From: a virus
DNA length: 51,284 nt
Reading direction: 5' to 3' (one strand)
Virus record (IMG/VR): IMGVR_UViG_3300005518_000018
Coordinates: 1-51,284 of that record
Numbering within the stretch: the first letter of the stretch is position 1; every line of letters starts with the position of its first letter. The notes below the pieces were generated by a model, which saw only the letters and a list, made by a program, of their open reading frames with translations, was not told the origin of the DNA and ran no database searches. The position numbers and the translations under genes are program-made. Shown piece by piece: positions 40,273-48,665 of the stretch.

Positions 40273-41132
40273 CGAGTCGCAAGCAAGGCGTCGATGTTGG
40301 CCTCTACCGTACCGATGAGGTGCGGCATTGCCATAAGCGCCTGAAGGCCGGGCACGCCCGCAGCGGCAGCGCATGCAATCACTTCTTCCGCCGTGATCCT
40401 TTTCGCGGTGCGCGCTTCGGTAACTTTCTTGACGAGGGCGCGGAACGGGTCGGCTTGCGGCGCGACTGTTTCGGCTTCGGCCGGGGGTGGCGGGGGCGGG
40501 ACGAGACCGACTTGCGCTTGACCGGGGAGCGGCGGGACCGGGGGAAGTGACACCGGAGCAAGAGCCCCCGCCGGTACGGCGTGCATCGGGTTCGGCTCAC
40601 CCGTTACGAGCTGGTTCTGTTGCGCGGGCGGGGCGGCTGGCGTCTTGCGAATACGCGGCGCAAGCTCCTGCATTACAGTCGATACAAGGGCGTCGGCGAT
40701 ACCCTTCTGAAGTTTCCATGTGCCGTCTTTTTTCTGGCCCTTTTTCTTCTGATGGATACGGCCGTCGAACGGAACGCCCGAGCTGTCGTATTCATCGACA
40801 GGCGGGACAACCGACGCACCGGGCGATGCAGGTGCAACGCTCGAAGGGTTCGGTGCGACCGACGTGCCCGGTATCGCGGCAATGGGGGCACTCGTCGGGA
40901 TCGGCGGCACGGGCGGCAGGTTCGACGGTGCCGGCGGCGCGGGAGGTGTCGCGGCCGGCGAGGTGAAAGGCAGTACGTTCGAGGGTACGGGCGGTGCAGG
41001 CGGGGCCGGCGGCGTGGGCATCTCGGGCATTCCAGCACCCGACAACATGGCGCGTTTTAGTGCGGCATGGCCCGCAAGAAAGGCAATCGCGAGGTCGAGC
41101 GTTTCGGGCGTCTCGGCGTTCACGTCGATCAT
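40269..41132 (-). CDS. Pro-rich phage protein, 287 aa
   Basis: I take the ATG at 41132; a TTG at 41144 with GGAG upstream is an alternative. Helical residues 1-35 (NAETPETLDLAIAFLAGHAA), then long Pro/Ala linkers. Between them lies a conserved island (residues about 125-155: YDSSGVPFDGRIHQKKKGQK, then KDGTWKLQKG), a motif I know from many phage proteins of unknown function near replication genes. The C-terminus is helical and basic. First gene of the leftward replication unit. Confidence 0.65.
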   Translation of the reverse strand: MIDVNAETPETLDLAIAFLAGHAALKRAMLSGAGMPEMPTPPAPPAPPVPSNVLPFTSPAATPPAPPAPSNLPPVPPIPTSAPIAAIPGTSVAPNPSSVAPASPGASVVPPVDEYDSSGVPFDGRIHQKKKGQKKDGTWKLQKGIADALVSTVMQELAPRIRKTPAAPPAQQNQLVTGEPNPMHAVPAGALAPVSLPPVPPLPGQAQVGLVPPPPPPAEAETVAPQADPFRALVKKVTEARTAKRITAEEVIACAAAAGVPGLQALMAMPHLIGTVEANIDALLATR

Positions 41133-41176
41133 AATTTGACTCAAGGGGGCTATCTCCAGTGTGTGAGGTGCATACG

Positions 41177-41219
41177 TTGACAAGACCCGACGATACCGTC
41201 ACCCTGACGAACCTGTCAA
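41177..41219. promoter_or_regulatory. Divergent replication promoter region with operator-like dyads
   Basis: Leftward promoter: TTGACA (41219-41214), 18-bp spacer, TATCGT (41195-41190). A plus-strand TTGACA (41177-41182) lies at the other end, so the region is bounded by TTGACA ... TGTCAA, although a rightward -10 is not clear. GACGATACCGTC and CTGACGAACCTG resemble the early operator. It would place the replication genes on both sides under the same regulator. Confidence 0.55.
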
Positions 41220-41234
41220 CCTGCGGGGCTTAAC

Positions 41235-42131
41235 GTGGCATTTCAACAGTACAGAATCGTGCGCTTTACCGACGAGTCGTTGACGATGATCGCCAAAATG
41301 AACGGCATCATAGAAGCCTTCATGCAAAAGGGTTTTGTGCTCACGGTGCGGCAGCTCTATTACCAGCTCGTCGCGCGAGACCTAATCGAGAATAGCGATA
41401 AGTCGTACAAGCGCATAACGTCACTCGTGAATGACGCGCGCATTTCGGGCGAAATAGATTGGGATGCAATCGAAGACCGTACGAGGGCATTCGAGCGGCG
41501 GCAGCGTTGGGGGTCGGGGCGGGACATACTACAGGCTAGCGTCGATTCGTTCCACATGGACATGTGGGAGAATCAGCCGGCTCGCCCGTTTGTCATCATA
41601 GAGAAAGAGGCGCTTGTTGGCGTGCTCGCTCGAACCTGCCGAGGGCTCGACGTTCCGTTGCTTGCGGCTCGCGGTTATCCGTCGGGTACGGTTCTACGAG
41701 AGTTCGCCGTCGAAGACATATTGCCGAATATTCACGACCAACGTATTGTCGTCATTCACCTCGGCGACCACGACCCTAGCGGCCTCGACATGACGCGAGA
41801 CCTACGGGAACGTATCGAGATGTTTTCAGAGTTCGACAGTCACGGCAACGAAGTCGAGATGCGCCGCATAGCGCTCAACATGGAGCAAATTCAAGCCCGC
41901 AAGCCGCCGCCGAATCCCGCCAAGACGACAGACTCACGCTTTGCCGAATACCGTCGCAAGTTCGGCACGAAGTCGTGGGAGCTTGACGCGTTACCGCCCG
42001 AGTATCTTGCCGAGCTTGTCAGCCTCGAAATACGAAGCTGTATCGACGACGATGCGTGGCGCGTTCGACAGGAATACGTCGAAGGCGTACGCTCAAAGCT
42101 CGCGGACACCGCTAAGAAGTTCAAAGCCTGA
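41235..42131 (+). CDS. TOPRIM / topoisomerase VI A-like protein
   Basis: 298 aa, GTG start with CGGGG upstream. N-terminal winged-helix-like part (VLTVRQLYYQLVARDLIENS ... SYKRITSLVNDARISGEI). The C-terminal TOPRIM-like core shows VIIEKEALVGVLARTCRGLD (Glu) and IVVIHLGDHDPSGLDMTRDL (DHD), the metal-binding acid pattern of Spo11/Topo6A proteins. Many phages carry such stand-alone proteins with unknown role. First gene of the rightward replication unit; the start is only 16 bases from the divergent control region. Confidence 0.75.
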   Translation: MAFQQYRIVRFTDESLTMIAKMNGIIEAFMQKGFVLTVRQLYYQLVARDLIENSDKSYKRITSLVNDARISGEIDWDAIEDRTRAFERRQRWGSGRDILQASVDSFHMDMWENQPARPFVIIEKEALVGVLARTCRGLDVPLLAARGYPSGTVLREFAVEDILPNIHDQRIVVIHLGDHDPSGLDMTRDLRERIEMFSEFDSHGNEVEMRRIALNMEQIQARKPPPNPAKTTDSRFAEYRRKFGTKSWELDALPPEYLAELVSLEIRSCIDDDAWRVRQEYVEGVRSKLADTAKKFKA

Positions 42132-42132
42132 C

Positions 42133-43845
42133 ATGCTGCGCGATTTTCAACAGACGGTACAGAATGAATCTTTTCAGGCGTACCGGGAAGGCGACATTGC
42201 CGTTATGCCGGTGTTGCCCACGGGGGCCGGCAAAACGAAGGTGTACACCGATAGTACGCAAAAGTTCGACTGTCCCGCCGTAGCCATCGCGCACCGTCAA
42301 GAGCTTGTGAGCCAAGGTGCGCTCGCATTCAACCGCGAGCGCATCCCGCACGCGATCATGGTGCCCGAGCCCATTCGGCGCATGATTATCGCACTCGAAC
42401 AAGAGACGCACGGCTATTCATGCGAGAACGCCCGCGCACCCGTGCGTATCGCTGGCGTCGATGGCTTGCGCAATCGCGACCCTAAAGACCGTTGGTTTTC
42501 GCAAGTCGGATTCGGCACCATCGACGAGGGGCACCATGTTCTACGTGATAACAAATGGGGCCGGGCCGTGGGCATGTTCCCTAACGCCCGTTGGATGTTC
42601 CCCACGGCGCACGCGGTTCGAGCGGATAACAAAGGGCTCGGGCGCAAAGGTGGCGACGGCTTCGTTGACCGTCTCGTTATCGGGCCGTACGGTCGGCAGC
42701 TTATAGACAGGGGTTACCTTACAGACTACCGCATCATATGCGCGAAGGCTGACATTGATTTTGATTCACTCGAAGTTGGGCCGTCGGGTGAGTTCAGCCA
42801 ACCGAAGTTGCGAGCGCTGACGCACACGTCTAACACCATCGTCGGCAACTCGGCAAAACTCTACATGGAATACGCCGCCGGGAAACTCGGCGTTACGTTC
42901 GTCGTAGACAAAGAGGAAGCGGCGAAGACTCAAGTAGAGTTCCAGAAGTACGGCGTGCCGTGCGCAATCATTACGGACGATACGCCGACCATCGTGCGCG
43001 GCCAGCTCATGCGGAAGTTTCGCGCTCGACAAATTTTGATGCTTATATCTGTCGATTGCCTCGGCGAAGGCGTAGACGTGCCGGCAATCGAGGTCATCAT
43101 TATGGCCCGGCGCACGGCGTCGTGGCAGCTCATGTGCCAGCAATTCGGCCGAGGGTTGCGGGTCATGGTGGACGCCGGTTACGAAGCGCACTGGAATGAA
43201 TACAGCGACCTCGAACGGCTTGCGATCATCGCGCATTCGCAAAAGCCGAAGGCGCTGATAATCGACCTCGTGGGCAACATCATATGGCACGCGAAGTTCC
43301 GAGGCTTGCCCGATTCGCGACAGGACTACAGTTTGCTTGCCGGCGAACGCAACGCGCGCAAGTCCGACGCTATTCCGTTGCGCACATGCCTGTCTTGCAA
43401 ACAACCCTACCCGCAATACTTGCTCGCCTGTAAATGGTGTGGCGCTGTGCCGGTGCCGGCTGGACGTTCGACCCCTGAGCTTGTCGAGGGTGACGTAATC
43501 GAACTCGACCCGGCGATAATCCGGGCACTACTCGGCGAAGCTGCGCGTGTCGTTGGGCCGTTCTACGCACCGGGCGGCACGTCGCCGGCCATCTTGAAGA
43601 GTATCGCGCGTAAGCACCACGACCGATACAGCGCACAGGTTGCGCTTCGGCACGCCATGATGATATGGGGCGGTTGGCAAAAGCATCTCGGTTTAGCTGA
43701 TCGCGAATCGCACAAGCTGTTCTTTATTCGATTCGGGGTTGACGTGCTGACCGCGCAAGGGTTCGGCACGCCCGAAGCTACAAAATTACTCGGCCAGATT
43801 CAGGCCGAACTCGCACGGTATCAAGTACAAGAGGTCGCAGCATGA
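42133..43845 (+). CDS. SF2 DNA helicase, DEAD/DEAH type
   Basis: 570 aa from ATG 42133. Motif I PTGAGKT (29-35), motif II DEGH (131-134) followed by His, motif III FPTAHA (156-161, where TATP is usual), motif VI QQFGRGLR (336-343). A zinc ribbon CLSCKQPY ... LACKWCG lies near residues 415-432. The C-terminal 110 residues (HHDRYSAQVALRHAMMIWGG) are helical and accessory. Probably replication or recombination; coupled to the next gene by ATGA. Confidence 0.85.
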   Translation: MLRDFQQTVQNESFQAYREGDIAVMPVLPTGAGKTKVYTDSTQKFDCPAVAIAHRQELVSQGALAFNRERIPHAIMVPEPIRRMIIALEQETHGYSCENARAPVRIAGVDGLRNRDPKDRWFSQVGFGTIDEGHHVLRDNKWGRAVGMFPNARWMFPTAHAVRADNKGLGRKGGDGFVDRLVIGPYGRQLIDRGYLTDYRIICAKADIDFDSLEVGPSGEFSQPKLRALTHTSNTIVGNSAKLYMEYAAGKLGVTFVVDKEEAAKTQVEFQKYGVPCAIITDDTPTIVRGQLMRKFRARQILMLISVDCLGEGVDVPAIEVIIMARRTASWQLMCQQFGRGLRVMVDAGYEAHWNEYSDLERLAIIAHSQKPKALIIDLVGNIIWHAKFRGLPDSRQDYSLLAGERNARKSDAIPLRTCLSCKQPYPQYLLACKWCGAVPVPAGRSTPELVEGDVIELDPAIIRALLGEAARVVGPFYAPGGTSPAILKSIARKHHDRYSAQVALRHAMMIWGGWQKHLGLADRESHKLFFIRFGVDVLTAQGFGTPEATKLLGQIQAELARYQVQEVAA

Positions 43846-44240
43846 GCCGCAAACTAGACGAACTGTTGAACCCTAACGGCTGTCTCGGAAAAGCCGCAGA
43901 CAATGAGCCGATTTTCGTACTACGCGCCAACGATCCTATCGCGCCAAGCATCGTACGCCGATGGGCTGACGATTACCTGATTGACAAGCGCGAGAACAGC
44001 ACCGACGGTTGCGTGACGCACCGGCAGCTCTCGAAGGCGCAGGAAGCGCGCGGGCTCGCAAACGAAATGGATAGCTGGCGCGATTACCACGACCTCGGCA
44101 CCGTGACCGGCAAGCCGCGCGTGTCGGTGCTGATCGTCCTACACAATCGCGTGCGCTTTTGGAAGATCGTCGCCGTACTCTCGACCGCGATCACCGTCGG
44201 CCATATCGCCGGGTTCATCCTGTGGCGGGTCAACTCGTGA
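43842..44240 (+). CDS. Small membrane-anchored protein, 132 aa
   Basis: ATG overlaps the helicase stop. Soluble helical N-terminal 105 residues (IAPSIVRRWADDYLIDKREN ... LSKAQEARGLANEMDSW) and a single C-terminal transmembrane helix (IVAVLSTAITVGHIAGFIL), so it is a tail-anchored protein facing the cytoplasm. No family recognised. Being inside a replication operon, it might tether the replisome to the membrane; this is speculation. Confidence 0.65.
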   Translation: MSRKLDELLNPNGCLGKAADNEPIFVLRANDPIAPSIVRRWADDYLIDKRENSTDGCVTHRQLSKAQEARGLANEMDSWRDYHDLGTVTGKPRVSVLIVLHNRVRFWKIVAVLSTAITVGHIAGFILWRVNS

Positions 44241-44758
44241 CGGTCACAGAATGGGCGGCACGGTGGGGCATCCCGGCGCAAGCCCTTGCAGAACTCGCAC
44301 GGTGTAGTATCGTCGAGCCTGACCCTGACAACCTCGTCGGGGGTAAGACTGAGGCATATGTACAGAGTGCAATTCGCGGGCTCGAAGCCCCGAGCAAGGG
44401 CGTTTTCCTTTGGCGTAACAACGTCGGGGCGGGCTCACTGTACAAAGATGCCGACCTTTGCGATTCGTGCCGCATGAACTTGCAGCACAAAAAGCGGCCC
44501 GTGCGTTGGGGTCTTGCCAACGATTCGTCGAAGGTCAACAAGGTCATAAAGTCGGCCGACTTGATCGGGCTGCGGCCTATCACGATCACGGCCGACATGG
44601 TAGGTAAACGCGTCGGGCAATTCGTCTCGCGGGAATGCAAGCGCGAAGACTGGAATTATTCCGGCAGCGAAGCGGAGCTTGCGCAACTGGCGTGGGCGAC
44701 CATCATCAACGACAACGGCGGCGATGCGAAGATTGTCAAAGCCGTGGGCTCGCTATAG
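44237..44758 (+). CDS. VRR-NUC domain nuclease
   Basis: 173 aa, GTG start overlapping the previous stop (GTGA). Matches VRR-NUC (PD-(D/E)XK) nucleases: FLWRNNVGAGSL (residues 57-68), VRWGLANDSSKVNKVIKSAD ending in D108-LIG, catalytic E133-C-K135, and the C-terminal IINDNGGDAKIVKAV. It carries an extra CDSC motif (75-78). These nucleases cut branched DNA. N-terminal residues 1-25 resemble a small HTH. Confidence 0.8.
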   Translation: MTVTEWAARWGIPAQALAELARCSIVEPDPDNLVGGKTEAYVQSAIRGLEAPSKGVFLWRNNVGAGSLYKDADLCDSCRMNLQHKKRPVRWGLANDSSKVNKVIKSADLIGLRPITITADMVGKRVGQFVSRECKREDWNYSGSEAELAQLAWATIINDNGGDAKIVKAVGSL

Positions 44759-44769
44759 GATCGACAGAC

Positions 44770-45072
44770 ATGCCACGCGTCTACAAGTCATCTCGAAAAG
44801 TCGTGCTCGAAGCGGCCGTTGCGGTCGCACGCGAGCGTGGCCTGTTCTCTTTTTCGCGCATCCATGTTGCGAAAGCTGCCGGCGTCGCCGAGTCTACGGT
44901 CTCGAACAACCTCGGCAACATGGACGAGTTGCGCACCGCTGTCGCACAGCATGCGGTCGATAACGAAATAATCACGCTACTTACGGACGTGGCGGGCATC
45001 AATCGCGCGGGGGTTTCGATCCCGGCGGTACTGAGGGAAAAGATAGCGACGTACATCGCACCCGCCCGCTGA
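44770..45072 (+). CDS. TetR-like HTH DNA-binding protein, 100 aa
   Basis: N-terminal TetR-type domain: SSRKVVLEAAVAVARERGLF, then HVAKAAGVAESTVSNNLGNM (HTH at residues 31-52) and DELRTAVAQHAV. The usual C-terminal ligand domain is absent; about 45 residues remain. It may regulate the replication genes or be an alternative regulator to the XRE-type protein. In the middle of a replication operon. Confidence 0.72.
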   Translation: MPRVYKSSRKVVLEAAVAVARERGLFSFSRIHVAKAAGVAESTVSNNLGNMDELRTAVAQHAVDNEIITLLTDVAGINRAGVSIPAVLREKIATYIAPAR

Positions 45073-45094
45073 ACATCCGCCCATAAACGAGAAA

Positions 45095-45125
45095 GGCCGC
45101 CCCCACCGCTACAGCAAGGGCGGCC
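45095..45125 (-). terminator. Hairpin between HTH and primase genes, terminator-like on the minus strand
   Basis: GGCCGCCC (45095-45102) and GGGCGGCC (45118-45125), 15-base loop. A T-rich run (TTTCTCGTTTAT) follows it only on the minus strand, where no gene is seen. On the plus strand it might act as an attenuator or processing site ahead of the primase. Confidence 0.5.
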
Positions 45126-45143
45126 CCGGACACCGCACGCACA

Positions 45144-47621
45144 ATGGCGGACACTAGCGACATTCGCGCAGCTTTGCAAGGCGTTCGCGCATTCATCCTG
45201 TACCGGCTCGTGCCGACGACAGACGCGCAGGGACGACCGAAGCTCGACAAGGTTCCCACGAGCCCCGTAACGGGTTGGGACATTACACCGCACGACCCGG
45301 CGAACTGGATGCAGGCAGACGAGGCCGGCATGTGGGCCGAGCAATGGGGCCAAGGCTACGGCGTCGGCGTTATCATCAGCGAAGACGTGATTTTACCGGG
45401 CGGCCGGCGGCTGTTCGCGCTCGACATAGACAAATGCCGCGACGGTAATTCATGGCTTCCGCACGCGTCGGCGTTCCTCGGCAAGCTCGAAGGCGGCGGG
45501 GTCGAGGTCTCGGTTAGCGGCAACGGCTTGCACGTCTTCGGTACTTATATCGGGCCACGTCCCGACCACGGTACACGCAACAAGACGTACGGCCTCGAAC
45601 TCTACACGCGGCTTCGGTTCATCGCCGTGACCGGGCTCGGGGCCGTGGGCGATCCCCTCAAAGACTTAACGCGCGAGCTTCACAAGCTGGCGGCCGATTA
45701 TTTCCCACCGCACGACGACGCCGAGTACGGCGATACGCTGACGACCGTACCATGCCCGGAATGGCTCGGGCCGGAAGACGACGACGAGCTATTGAGGCGC
45801 GCGTTGCGTTCCCACAGCGCGGCGCAAGTCTTCGGCGGCAAGGCAACCTTCGCGTCGCTGTTCAACGCTGACGAGCGCTCGCTTTCGACCGTGTTCCCGC
45901 CTCAACAGCATGGCGCATGGGACGGAAGCGCGGCAGACCTCGCCTTAGCGAATCACCTCGCGTTCTGGACGGGGAACCACGGCGAGCGAATGTTACGCCT
46001 CATGCTGCGTTCTCGCCTCGTACGCGAAAAATGGGAGCGTCCCGGCTACCTTCACAACACGATACAGCGCGCGTGCGGATCGCAGCGGCAATGGTATCGC
46101 GACCCTAGACAGACGCCGACGAATCCGGCACCATCCGCAACAGCTTCGCACAATGCGATACCGGCGTCTCCCGGTGCATCAGAAGCTGAAACCGCGCCGC
46201 ATGGTGTTCAAGGCGGCCCCGCAGCTCCCCCGGCCCCGAACGGTTGGACACCCGACGCACCGGCAGCACCGGGAACACGGCCGCCAATCGGCGACTATCT
46301 CACGCTCGAACAACAGCTCTCGCTCTTTGCGGGGTGTGTCTATATTCAAGACATACACCAAGTCATGATGCCGCAGGGCCATACCCTGTCGTCGGAAAAG
46401 TTCGACGCCGAGTTTAGCGGCTACACGTTCGCCGTCACACCCGACGGACAGCGACCGGCTAAACGAGCTTGGGAAGCCTTCCTTTTCAGTGAAACGTACC
46501 CGTTCCCGAAAGTGAAGGGTATGTTTTTCGATCCGCGTAAAGAACCGAAGGCGGTCGAGATACGCGACGGCTTCACCCTCATAAACTCGTACGTTCCGTC
46601 GATCATCGTACGCCGCTCGGGTGACGTGTCACCGTTCCTAACCCATCTCTACAAGTTGCTACCGCTCGGGCATGACGCGCAAATTTTGCTCGCCTACTTC
46701 GCGGCGTGTGTGCAGCATGCGGGCGAAAAGTTCCAATGGTGGCCGCTGATACAGGGCGTCGAGGGTAACGGCAAGTCTACGCTGTCGTACCTATTAGAAT
46801 ACGCCATCGGTGAGCGCTACTCGCATTGGCCGAAGTCGGCCGAGCTTGGCTCGAAGTTCAACAGCGCGTTCTATGGAAAGCTGTTGATATGCTGCGAAGA
46901 TGTGTATGTCAGTGAGGCGCGCGGCAGCATGTGGGAAACCCTGAAGCCGATGATTACTAGCCCACGGCTCGAAATAGAGGGCAAGGGCGTAGACAAGGTA
47001 ACGCGTGACGTTTGCTTTAACGGCGTCATGAACACGAACCATAAAAGCGCCATCCGCAAGACAGCGAACGACCGGCGCATTGGTCCGTTTTTCTGCGCAC
47101 AGCAGCGTAAAGCCGACCTCGTGCGCGATGGCATGACGATAGATTATTTTCGCAAGCTGCGCTCGTGGCGACTCGGTGAGGGTAAAGAGATTGTCGCCGA
47201 CTTCCTCATACGGTACGAGATACCCGACGAATGGAACCCGGCCCGAGATTGCATAGTCTGCCCGGACACGACCGCCACGAAGGAAGCGATAACCGCCGGC
47301 CTCGGTGCGGCCGAGCAAGAGGTCTTAGAGGCGGTCGCACAGGGCACCCCCGGCTTCCGGGGTGGGTGGATCAGTTCAACCGCCCTCGACCGTGTGCTAG
47401 CGGCCATTGGCAAGGGTCAGGTGCTCGCACGGAACAAACGGCGCGAGATGCTAGAGGCTATGGGCTACGTGCCGCACCCGGCGCTTCCCGAGGGCCGTGC
47501 GACGACGTTCGACACCGACGGGACACGACCACACCTGTACCTGTTACCGGGCACCTCGGGCTTCGACGAGCGCAACCCGGCGAACGTCATGTTGTGGTAT
47601 CAGGGCGCACAGAAGTTATAG
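45144..47621 (+). CDS. Primase-polymerase fused to SF3-type helicase
   Basis: 825 aa. N-terminal Prim-Pol domain: FALDIDKC (D94, D96) and SVSGNGLHVFG (125-133), then a helical part. A Pro/Ala linker lies at residues about 325-382. C-terminal D5/SF3-like helicase: Walker A GVEGNGKST (538-546), Walker B LLICCEDVYV (580-589), and GVMNTNHKSAIRKTANDRRI with the sensor region. Combined primase and helicase of the fork, working with the family A polymerase. Followed by a hairpin at 47620. Confidence 0.88.
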   Translation: MADTSDIRAALQGVRAFILYRLVPTTDAQGRPKLDKVPTSPVTGWDITPHDPANWMQADEAGMWAEQWGQGYGVGVIISEDVILPGGRRLFALDIDKCRDGNSWLPHASAFLGKLEGGGVEVSVSGNGLHVFGTYIGPRPDHGTRNKTYGLELYTRLRFIAVTGLGAVGDPLKDLTRELHKLAADYFPPHDDAEYGDTLTTVPCPEWLGPEDDDELLRRALRSHSAAQVFGGKATFASLFNADERSLSTVFPPQQHGAWDGSAADLALANHLAFWTGNHGERMLRLMLRSRLVREKWERPGYLHNTIQRACGSQRQWYRDPRQTPTNPAPSATASHNAIPASPGASEAETAPHGVQGGPAAPPAPNGWTPDAPAAPGTRPPIGDYLTLEQQLSLFAGCVYIQDIHQVMMPQGHTLSSEKFDAEFSGYTFAVTPDGQRPAKRAWEAFLFSETYPFPKVKGMFFDPRKEPKAVEIRDGFTLINSYVPSIIVRRSGDVSPFLTHLYKLLPLGHDAQILLAYFAACVQHAGEKFQWWPLIQGVEGNGKSTLSYLLEYAIGERYSHWPKSAELGSKFNSAFYGKLLICCEDVYVSEARGSMWETLKPMITSPRLEIEGKGVDKVTRDVCFNGVMNTNHKSAIRKTANDRRIGPFFCAQQRKADLVRDGMTIDYFRKLRSWRLGEGKEIVADFLIRYEIPDEWNPARDCIVCPDTTATKEAITAGLGAAEQEVLEAVAQGTPGFRGGWISSTALDRVLAAIGKGQVLARNKRREMLEAMGYVPHPALPEGRATTFDTDGTRPHLYLLPGTSGFDERNPANVMLWYQGAQKL

Positions 47622-47665
47622 CCCGGTCGCGATTGCCGACGGTTAGGCGTCGGGTCGGCCGGGCT
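47620..47665 (+). terminator. Nested hairpin after the primase-helicase gene
   Basis: AGCCCGG (47620-47626) with CCGGGCT (47659-47665), enclosing CCGAC/GTCGG. It starts on the stop codon. No real T-run follows (CTTGAGG), so it may be a factor-dependent end or RNA-stability element. Confidence 0.5.
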
Positions 47666-47754
47666 CTTGAGGGGCGCGGTTACTGACTTTAATTTGAGTC
47701 GTCCGTGCTACCTATCCCCGGATTAGACGCGCCGGGCGAGTTCCGCGTCTCGGA

Positions 47755-47788
47755 CATAACGCAACGGGTCGTGCCCCGCTTCATTATG
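47755..47788. repeat. 34-bp palindromic element, copy 3
   Basis: CATAA (47755-47759) to TTATG (47784-47788), inner CGGG-TCGTG-CCCCG. It lies directly after the TGA of the leftward gene at 47789, so read leftward it again begins TGA-CATAA. Outer symmetry extends to GACATAA/TTATGTC in this copy. Confidence 0.75.
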
Positions 47789-47998
47789 TCAAAAGGGAAT
47801 GTCGTCGGTCTCGGCCGCTTTCGACACGACCGGGTGCCACGCCCAATAGACGGCCGTTGCGGTCGTAGCGTCCCATTTGCGTTCGTGCACGAGGCGCACG
47901 TAAAGGCGGTGGGCGCGTTCAGTGCTGGCCCACGGCCCGCGCTTACCCTCGGCAATGATCGCCGCAACGTCGGCGTTTAATGCGTCAGAAAGGAACAT
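47789..47998 (-). CDS. Small protein with SSB-like C-terminal tip, 69 aa
   Basis: From ATG 47998, overlapping the previous gene by 14 bases. Helical: MFLSDALNADVAAIIAEGKR, then TERAHRLYVRLVHERKWDAT. The last residues AETDDIPF reproduce the conserved acidic tip of bacterial SSB. It is too small for an OB fold, so it may bind SSB-partner proteins such as exonuclease I, RecQ or PriA; this is an inference. Ends at palindrome copy 3. Confidence 0.65.
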   Translation of the reverse strand: MFLSDALNADVAAIIAEGKRGPWASTERAHRLYVRLVHERKWDATTATAVYWAWHPVVSKAAETDDIPF

Positions 47999-48548
47999 CG
48001 GGGCCGGGCTCACCGCTGAAGCCTGAGACCCCCGGCGCACTGTGTACGTGTTCAAAGTCATCCGTCTCGTACTCACGCGCCCAACGTCGCGAGGCGAAGT
48101 ACAGGCGGTTGCGCTCGGCAACGTTCTCGACGTGCGGCGCTATGCGGACGTTGCCAACCTTGTACGGCCCCTCGTCACCGTGGCGAGCCATGACGTAACC
48201 GTCGGCACAGTTACCGCGCTCGTCCCAATGCCCCGAGGCTTCCCATATCTCGCACCATTCGGCGTAGCTCAATTCCCACGGCACGCCGCGCGTGTCGGCG
48301 TTGTCCTTCTGTTGCTTGAACTTACCCCGAGGTGATTGCGCGAAACGCTTACGCGCGGCTGCCTGCCGGGCTGCGCGCTCGGCCGGGGTCTTGGCGTGGG
48401 TTCGCGGGATACGCCGCGCTAGCCATTCGTCGAGCGCGTAGGGAAAGGGTTTACCTCGACCCTCGGCCTTTCGCTTTGCGTCGAGGTATTGCCGTCGATT
48501 CAGACGTGCCGTTTTATCCACGGCGCTACGGCGAAGATTAGAGCCCAT
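47985..48548 (-). CDS. HNH-type phage protein, 187 aa
   Basis: From ATG 48548. The N-terminal half is very basic (KTARLNRRQYLDAKRKAEGR; ARRIPRTHAKTPAERAARQA). The second half has the pattern WELSYAEWCEIWEASGHWDE, YVMARHGDEGPYKVGNVRIA, PHVENVAERNRLYF, common to phage HNH-like/homing-type proteins; a complete HNH zinc centre is not obvious. The C-terminus GPDVPF again loosely resembles an SSB tip. Confidence 0.62.
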   Translation of the reverse strand: MGSNLRRSAVDKTARLNRRQYLDAKRKAEGRGKPFPYALDEWLARRIPRTHAKTPAERAARQAAARKRFAQSPRGKFKQQKDNADTRGVPWELSYAEWCEIWEASGHWDERGNCADGYVMARHGDEGPYKVGNVRIAPHVENVAERNRLYFASRRWAREYETDDFEHVHSAPGVSGFSGEPGPDVPF

Positions 48549-48607
48549 AGAATCAACCCGCCGACGATACCGATTATGATACCGCCGCCCTCTTGTACTT
48601 GTCGCAT
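48500..48607 (-). CDS. Putative single-span membrane microprotein, 35 aa
   Basis: ATG at 48607, first ORF behind the operator-bearing promoter at 48637-48665. The sequence MRQVQEGGGIIIGIVGGLIL and on forms one transmembrane helix with a basic C-terminus (WIKRHV). It overlaps the next gene by 49 bases in another frame. A weak GGGGCGG precedes it. Function unknown. Confidence 0.45.
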   Translation of the reverse strand: MRQVQEGGGIIIGIVGGLILWALIFAVAPWIKRHV

Positions 48608-48636
48608 TGACCGCCCCGCCCGTTTGTGCCGTGTTT

Positions 48637-48665
48637 ATCTTGCGGCACTCCGACGAGACCGTCAA
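48637..48665 (-). promoter_or_regulatory. Degenerate leftward promoter with operator-like dyad
   Basis: Minus strand: TTGACG (48665-48660), 17-bp spacer, weak -10 CAAGAT (48642-48637). GACGGTCTCGTC resembles the operator but overlaps the -35 instead of filling the spacer. It would drive the genes at 48607 to 47789. Confidence 0.45.

Noticed and set aside
44309-44345. Operator-like GACAACCTCGTC inside the VRR-NUC gene
   Set aside because: One mismatch to the dyad, but no matching -35/-10 pair and it lies within coding sequence; likely chance or a relic.
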